From the NCBI GenBank assembly GCA_030142905.1, contig JASJOG010000178.1, positions 434,001 through 498,000 on the forward strand: 64,000 nucleotides of DNA, in the 5' to 3' direction. The notes under the pieces were generated by a model. That model did not search any database and was not told the DNA's origin. It saw nothing but the letters and a program-made list of their open reading frames with translations. Positions 58,671 to 64,000 of the stretch are shown one piece after another (the stretch's first letter is position 1; every line of letters starts with the position of its first letter). Both the position numbers and the translations under genes were made by a program. Origin of the DNA: Heliopora coerulea (Eukaryota; Cnidaria; Anthozoa; Scleralcyonacea; Helioporidae).

Positions 58671-61084
58671 ATGGAGTTCACCATTCCAGGTATCATCGCT
58701 CGCAAACGCGATGGTAAGGAACTGAGCGACGACGAAACGAAATTTCTGGTCAAGGCAATCGCCGATAGAGACATTCATGATGCACAGCTCGGAGCAATCC
58801 TAATGGCTATTTACCTGAAGGGCATGAATACAATGGAAACCGTGAACTTAACCAAAGCTATGGTTAAACACGGTGAGAGTTTGAAGTGGCCAGAAGCTTG
58901 GAAACATCTTGTGGTCGATAAACACAGCACTGGAGGAGTGGGTGATAAAGTTAGCTTGCCCTTGGCACCTGCACTAGCAGCACTTGGTGTAAACGTACCC
59001 ATGATTTCTGGAAGAGGACTTGGATTTACCGGTAAGTCCGGTTTACCTGGCAAAGATTGTTCTGTTGCTGACGGGTCAAAAATAACCATATAAAGTAATG
59101 ATTCATGTGATCAGCGTATATTCCCAGAACTATCAGGGCCCTTGGCACAAAAGTCTAGGTTTGTGATCTTAATGATTCTTTGCTCATAACCACCCACGGC
59201 TTTTAACCTCCGGAACATCATAAAATAATTTTTGTTGACTTTAGAAGATTCTCACATTAGTTTAGAAGATTCTCACATTGAAATTAGTTCCAACACGCTT
59301 CGTATTCCTGGCGACAGATCTCGCGTTGACGAGTAAAATCGTCTGGCCACTGGCGTTAGCCAGAGTAACGTTAATGCACTAAAAGGAGCCTACCTTCCTG
59401 AAAGGGTGATTAAGAGAGATGAGCTAGTGGTCCGTTGACGCGAGGTGTTTGTCATCCTTGAACATCCTCTCAAAATTCTTTCACCTTCGCTTTACCAACC
59501 TCTGACTTCTTGCGACATTTCCCTGTGTAATCCTAGGTCCCAGAAAAGAAATATATCGACGAATCTGATTAATGCTGACCACATCAGGGTTACACAAGGT
59601 GGTTGTACATGAATTTCGTTGATTTTTTTTTTAATAAATGCTTTCTAAAATCGACGGGAAGATGTACCAAAATCTGCAAGAATGGAGGAAAATATTTAAG
59701 GTTGTGAAGTCTAGACTATCGAGGTCACGAAGTTCCTTCATATTTCTATTGGACACTGCCAGTTTAGTTAGCACGTACTGTAGAAGGCAAAGCTGGGAGT
59801 AGGATGAGGAAATTTCTATATGCCATTGACTTTTTCCAAACGTGGTATATAGTTTCTTCATTGTCACCATACTAAACTTTAAATCTTATTTCAGTGTGAG
59901 CTGTAATAACAGTCCCAGTTTCTCTCTAAGTCTCTGTAGGGAGATCGAGCCATCGACGACGGTAACGACATTTAAAGTTACTTAAGTTTTGAAAAAAAAA
60001 CATACATTATTGATGTTGTGATGAACAGTGGGTGTTCTTTCCTTTTCATCTGAAACTTATCTAAGCAATTTTAACCAGTTCGTTAACGTTTCAATGACAA
60101 TGACAAACAGGTAGATGAACGACCTTCAAGCTCCATACTCAGCAAACGATTTCTGAGCCCCAGACGGGATCGAACCCGCAACCTTCTGATGACCGGTTAG
60201 ACGCTCTAACCATTGAGCTACCGAGACTCAGATGGTGAGCTAAGGTGCAAATTCGATATATATCTGCGACCTAAGCGGAAGCCACTATATATTAATAATG
60301 ATTGAGGTAGTTTGATTTTTGAGAAACGTGAGAGCTTCTCAAACATCAAACGTTTCTCAAACATCAAACTGCTTCAATCATTATTAATATATAGTGGTTT
60401 CCGCTTAGGTCACAGGTATATATCGAATTTGCTCAGTAGCTCAATGGTTAGAGCGTCTAACCGGTCATCAGAAGGTTGCGGGTTCGATCCCGTCTGGGGC
60501 TCAGAAATCATTTTCTGAGTATGGAACTTGAAGATCGTTCATCTACCTTAATATATCCAAGCTCTCACGTTTCTCAAACATCAAATGACAAACAGCTTTC
60601 TATATACGTTTCAATGGAGATGTTCGCAGTAACGTACTTTGTAGAACAAGAAATTGGTCGAGAATACTCGGTTGACTACGACTTACTCTTTTTGTTCTGA
60701 ATAAAGACTTGAGTTGTGTGAACGCGTCGTCTATGACGTCTCGTAGTGTTTGCCTAAACACCTAAAGGCTCAAGCAGTGTTTTTTTTTCTATTTATTCAT
60801 TACGGGTTCATCAGTCGGAGCAATTTACTTTCGATAAACTTTGTACTTTTTAATTTTTGTTCAAGGCGGTACGTTGGACAAGCTTGAGTCCATTCAGGGT
60901 TTCAACGTGAATTTTACAAGCGAGCAAATCACTGAAGCTGTTGAAAATGTGGGATGCTGCATTGTTGGACAAACGGAGCAAATTGTTCCTGCTGATAAGG
61001 CGATGTATGCCGCAAGAGATGTCACAGCAACTGTCAGCTCCATTCCACTGATTGTTGGTTCCATTATCTCCAAAAAAGCAGCAG
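58671..61084 (+). CDS. TYMP-like: Thymidine phosphorylase, copy 2 (exons 1-2 only in window)
   Basis: Exons 58671-59031 and 60866-61084 have exactly the same lengths (361 and 219 nt) and phases as copy 1 exons 1 and 2. Exon 1 differs from copy 1 at about 17 of 120 residues. Keeps [22 protein letters not shown] and IISKK, and again has Phe in place of the active-site His (TTT, 59025-59027). The donor after exon 2 (GTAGAT) is intact, but no exon 3 or 4 appears in the remaining 2.9 kb, which is non-LTR tail and satellite. So the gene either has a long intron or is truncated. Intron 1 (1.8 kb) carries a tRNA-like palindrome. Exon 2 holds seven CpGs against none in copy 1. Confidence 0.85.
60099..60595. 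mobile_element. Palindromic tRNA-like element with 12-bp target duplication
   Basis: Arms about 60109-60335 and 60345-60548 mirror each other. Each carries a tRNA-like unit: minus strand 60152-60228 and plus strand 60432-60503, with A-box TAGCTCAATGG and B-box GTTCGATCC. Exact 12-bp direct repeats aatgacaaacag at 60099-60110 and 60584-60595 flank the whole, as a target-site duplication. The centre repeats tttctcaaacatcaaac. Inserted in TYMP copy 2 intron 1. Confidence 0.85.
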
Positions 61085-61944
61085 GTAGATATGAAGCCCA
61101 ATAAGATTGCTTCGTATGTATACTTCGTTTATATTTATTATATCTATATACATATTACACAATACTCGTTTAAATTTTTTATACATGTATAGGCAAGCTG
61201 AAAAAGACGATATTTACAACTAAAAACCTGACGCTTTCCACGTACAGTCATATATTCGACATATTTTCGGTAATACCGTGATGACGATATGTGGCAACAT
61301 GTTTTTAGTCATTTTAAATACGACTTTGTAATCTCTACCGTCCGATTGATTTAACCCCAAGATGCCCAAGGTTTTTGCCGAACGTTAGTGCCCAAGATGG
61401 GTCCACAGGGACCCAATGAGAAATTTATCATTTACTATTGGAAATGAGGTAGAAGAGGGTAAGGGTGGATTGCGTGGTGTAAATTTATCTGTTAGGGGTC
61501 CTCGGGGACCCGGGTTGGGCACTTAAGGGTTAATAGAACTTTCAATCCTCACGTTTTAACCAAGGTTTGTGTCGCGCATTTGTATAAGGTTTGATTATAG
61601 GATTCGATTATTGTGATCGCGTTTCTGAGGTTAGATTCTCGCTTCAAATTTCTCATATTTTAAATCAGGAATTTTTAATAAATAACGCCTGATTACTGTA
61701 TTAAGACTTTTAGTCCTCTTCCTTCAAGTAAAATCTCGTTATAATTTTTTAATCAATATACCATCTCTTCGATATAGTAGAACGTATGACGCTCGTTATT
61801 TAGTTGAAGTGCAGCCAGTGTCGTGGTGCTGTCTTGCATGTGTCGTGCTCGATCTCTCAGTGTCCGTTTTCATCTGGTGATGGTCCGTACGTATCATTGG
61901 CATTACAGTCGTCCCTTCGTCCATATTTTGTCATTCTCATCTTC
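61085..61944. other. Possible TYMP copy 2 intron 2 or intergenic DNA
   Basis: No exon 3-like sequence in any frame. 61360-61530 has G-rich words (gggtccacagggaccc, ggggtcctcggggacccggg) forming short hairpins. Confidence 0.4.
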
Positions 61945-62330
61945 GGATTTAATAATAATAATAATAATAATAATAATCCTTAGTTGGGTGGTGTGCGAGT
62001 TGTAATAATAATAATAATAATAATGGTTTAATGAAACAGCATTTCCACGAAGTGGCTCTTCATCTGTCATATCTATAAATTACAACCTACTATACAACTA
62101 AAAAATTATAATACAGATTACAAAAGTCAAGATATTTAAAACAACTATATTGTGCCCAACACATTTACAGCTCTGTCCTTCAGTAAGATTCTAGTCAGTT
62201 TGCAAAATTCCTTGAAATCCTTACACGTCGTAATATTATTAGGAAGAACTTTAAAATGAATAGCAGCTGAATCTTGAAAAGTACCCTTTTCTAAACGGAT
62301 AGTTAATCTCAATATGAGAAGCTCTTAACA
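61945..62330 (-). mobile_element. 3' end of a non-LTR retroelement with ATT tail
   Basis: Read on the minus strand, sequence ending ..ggaaatgctgtttcattaaacc runs into ATT repeats (62003-62022), followed by another ATT block at 61951-61976. This is a LINE or SINE 3' end of a different type from the one at 20.1 kb. Length toward 62330 is uncertain. Confidence 0.5.
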
Positions 62331-62334
62331 GTGC

Positions 62335-64000
62335 AAGAACACTATCAAGGATTCACTTCAACAGGGCGGATCAAAAATACTATTTACTGTAACAGATGGT
62401 ATAAATCAAATGAAAAACAATCGCTGCAAATGAACAAGCAAGTTTAACCACATCACGCGAAAGATTTGAACCTGAAGCTTGCGAACGAAGAATTGCGGAC
62501 TATTCAACTCCACCGCTGGAGATTCACTTGGATGTCGTACCTTAAAAGTTCCATTTTATGTAACAGACGACATTAATAAAAGAATTATATTTAAAAAGCT
62601 GGAGGAAACGTCTCATCACGTTTCCAGGAGCAATCGAACCTAAAGGGCATGCATTAAGTTTGCCTCACGTTCCTATTACGCTGCTGGAGAGGATTTCTTT
62701 GCGCTGAAAAGATTAAAATTTAGATTTATTCGAATCTAAGTACGGTATAAATCAAAAAATTTTAGTTGAAACAGGAGAATTAAAGGAATGTCAACACATC
62801 ACGAGGGATTCGAACACGAATCTCCCGAATGAATTTGCCTGACATCACAACTACGCTGTAGGGGCTTCACTTGAACTGCAAAGATCAAAAGTGCTGTTTG
62901 ATCTATTCGAACTACGGTATAAACCAAAAAAAATTAGTTACAATGAACGAGAGGAATTTCACCACATCACCAGGGAAGTTTGAACCCGAATCGCGTGCTT
63001 AAAGAACACGTCACATTACAACTACACTATCTTAAATGCACTTGCTCTGCGAGTTTCAAAATTCCTGTTTATTCTAATCTAACTACGGTGTAAACCAAAG
63101 AATTTTAGTTGAAATATGCGAGTTACAAAAATGTCACGAAATCACCACCAATTTGAACCCAAACCTAACGAACGGAGAGACGTGTGACATTATAACTATA
63201 CTGTCGGCGGTTCGCTTAAACTGTGAATATGAAGAGACCGTTTTAATCTAATATTACTACGGTATACACTAAAAAAATTTACTTAAAATGTGTGTGAGGA
63301 ATTTTACCACATAACCAGGGATGCTTGAATCAGAAAGGAGTGCATGAAGTACGCTTCACATTACAACTACACTATCAGGAACTCACTTGAACGGCGAATC
63401 TCAAAATTCCGATTTATTCTAATCTAACTACGGTGTAAACCAAAGAATTTTAGTTGAAATGCGTGAGTTACAGAAATGTCACGGCATCACCACCGATTTG
63501 AACCCAAACCTAACGAACGAAGAGACGTGTGACATTATAACTATACTGTCGGCGGTTCGCTTAAACTGTGAATATGAAGAGACCGTTTTAATCTAATATT
63601 ACTACGGTATACACCTAAAAATTTTAGTTAAAATGTGTGTGAGGAATTTTACCACATAACCAGGGATGCTTGAATCAGAAAAAAGTGCATGAAGTACGCT
63701 TCACATTACAACTACACTATCAGGAACTCACTTGAACGGCGAATCTCAAAATTCCGCTTTATTCTAATCTAACTACGGTGTAAACCAAAGAATTTTAGTT
63801 GAAATGCGTGAGTTACAGAAATGTCACGGCATCACCACCGATTTGAACCCAAACCTAACGAACGAAGAGACGTGTGACATGATAACTATACTGTCAGGCG
63901 GTTCGCTTAAACTGTGAATATGAAGAGACCGTTTTAATCTAATATTACTACGGTATACACCAAAAAATTTTAGTTAAAATGTACGAGAGGAATTTTACCA
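62335..64000 (-). repeat. Tandem satellite, 171-175-bp monomer, 345-bp higher-order unit, tRNA-like boxes
   Basis: The landmark tacggtRta recurs at 62741, 62913, 63084, 63258, 63429, 63603, 63774 and 63949 (spacing 171-175). The caaagaattttagttgaaat variant recurs every 345 nt (63083, 63428, 63773), so two monomer types alternate. Left of 62741 are more diverged monomers. On the minus strand monomers carry TAGTGTAGTTG, an A-box fit, and about 33 nt on a GGTTCAAAC or GTTCGAATC B-box fit. The array reaches the window edge. Confidence 0.88.

Overview
The window is animal nuclear DNA. It holds large spliced genes with GT-AG introns, many small transposon relics, and no sign of bacterial operon structure. 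Protein similarity, dense short exons, Penelope-like retroelement pieces, hammerhead-bearing repeats and patchy CpG loss together suggest a cnidarian, probably a hexacoral. That placement is inference.

From 1 to 41722 (+) lies the 3' four-fifths of a multidomain acetyl-CoA carboxylase (ACC) gene. I traced 58 exons that join into one open frame of 1843 codons plus stop. They run from the end of the biotin carboxylase domain, through the biotin carrier with its MKM lysine, the long central domain and both carboxyltransferase subdomains. The first roughly 530 residues lie left of the window. One intron appears to use a GC donor. The introns carry two relics of Penelope-like elements, SINEs, several foldback elements, a 29-bp minisatellite and microsatellites.

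From 41.7 to 52.4 kb there are smaller uncertain genes. One is a two-exon 95-codon candidate (+) near 42.6 kb. Another is a six-exon minus-strand gene of 149 codons with a Cys-rich tail (44811-46282). The third is a minus-strand gene (49852-52305) encoding a charged, probably nuclear protein. A near-perfect 52-bp-arm palindrome and a Crypton/QRICH1-like N-terminal fragment lie near 47.4 kb. The 49.9-52.0 kb gene body has almost no CpG, while the DNA just upstream (52.45-53.4 kb) is CpG-rich. This is the mosaic-methylation signature of invertebrates.

From 53.1 to 61.1 kb are two tandem thymidine phosphorylase genes (+). The first is complete in four exons (450 residues). The second shows only exons 1 and 2. 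Both have Phe where the family has its active-site His. The second copy is interrupted by a tRNA-like foldback insertion and is followed by a non-LTR tail. A tandem satellite of about 172 bp per monomer (345-bp higher-order period) then runs to the right edge.

Two recurring themes are not ordinary genes. One is a family of foldback elements carrying hammerhead-like GAAACGTC cores, one copy flanked by an 18-bp direct repeat. The other is a set of palindromic elements whose arms carry tRNA-like A-box/B-box modules. The right-edge satellite carries such boxes too.
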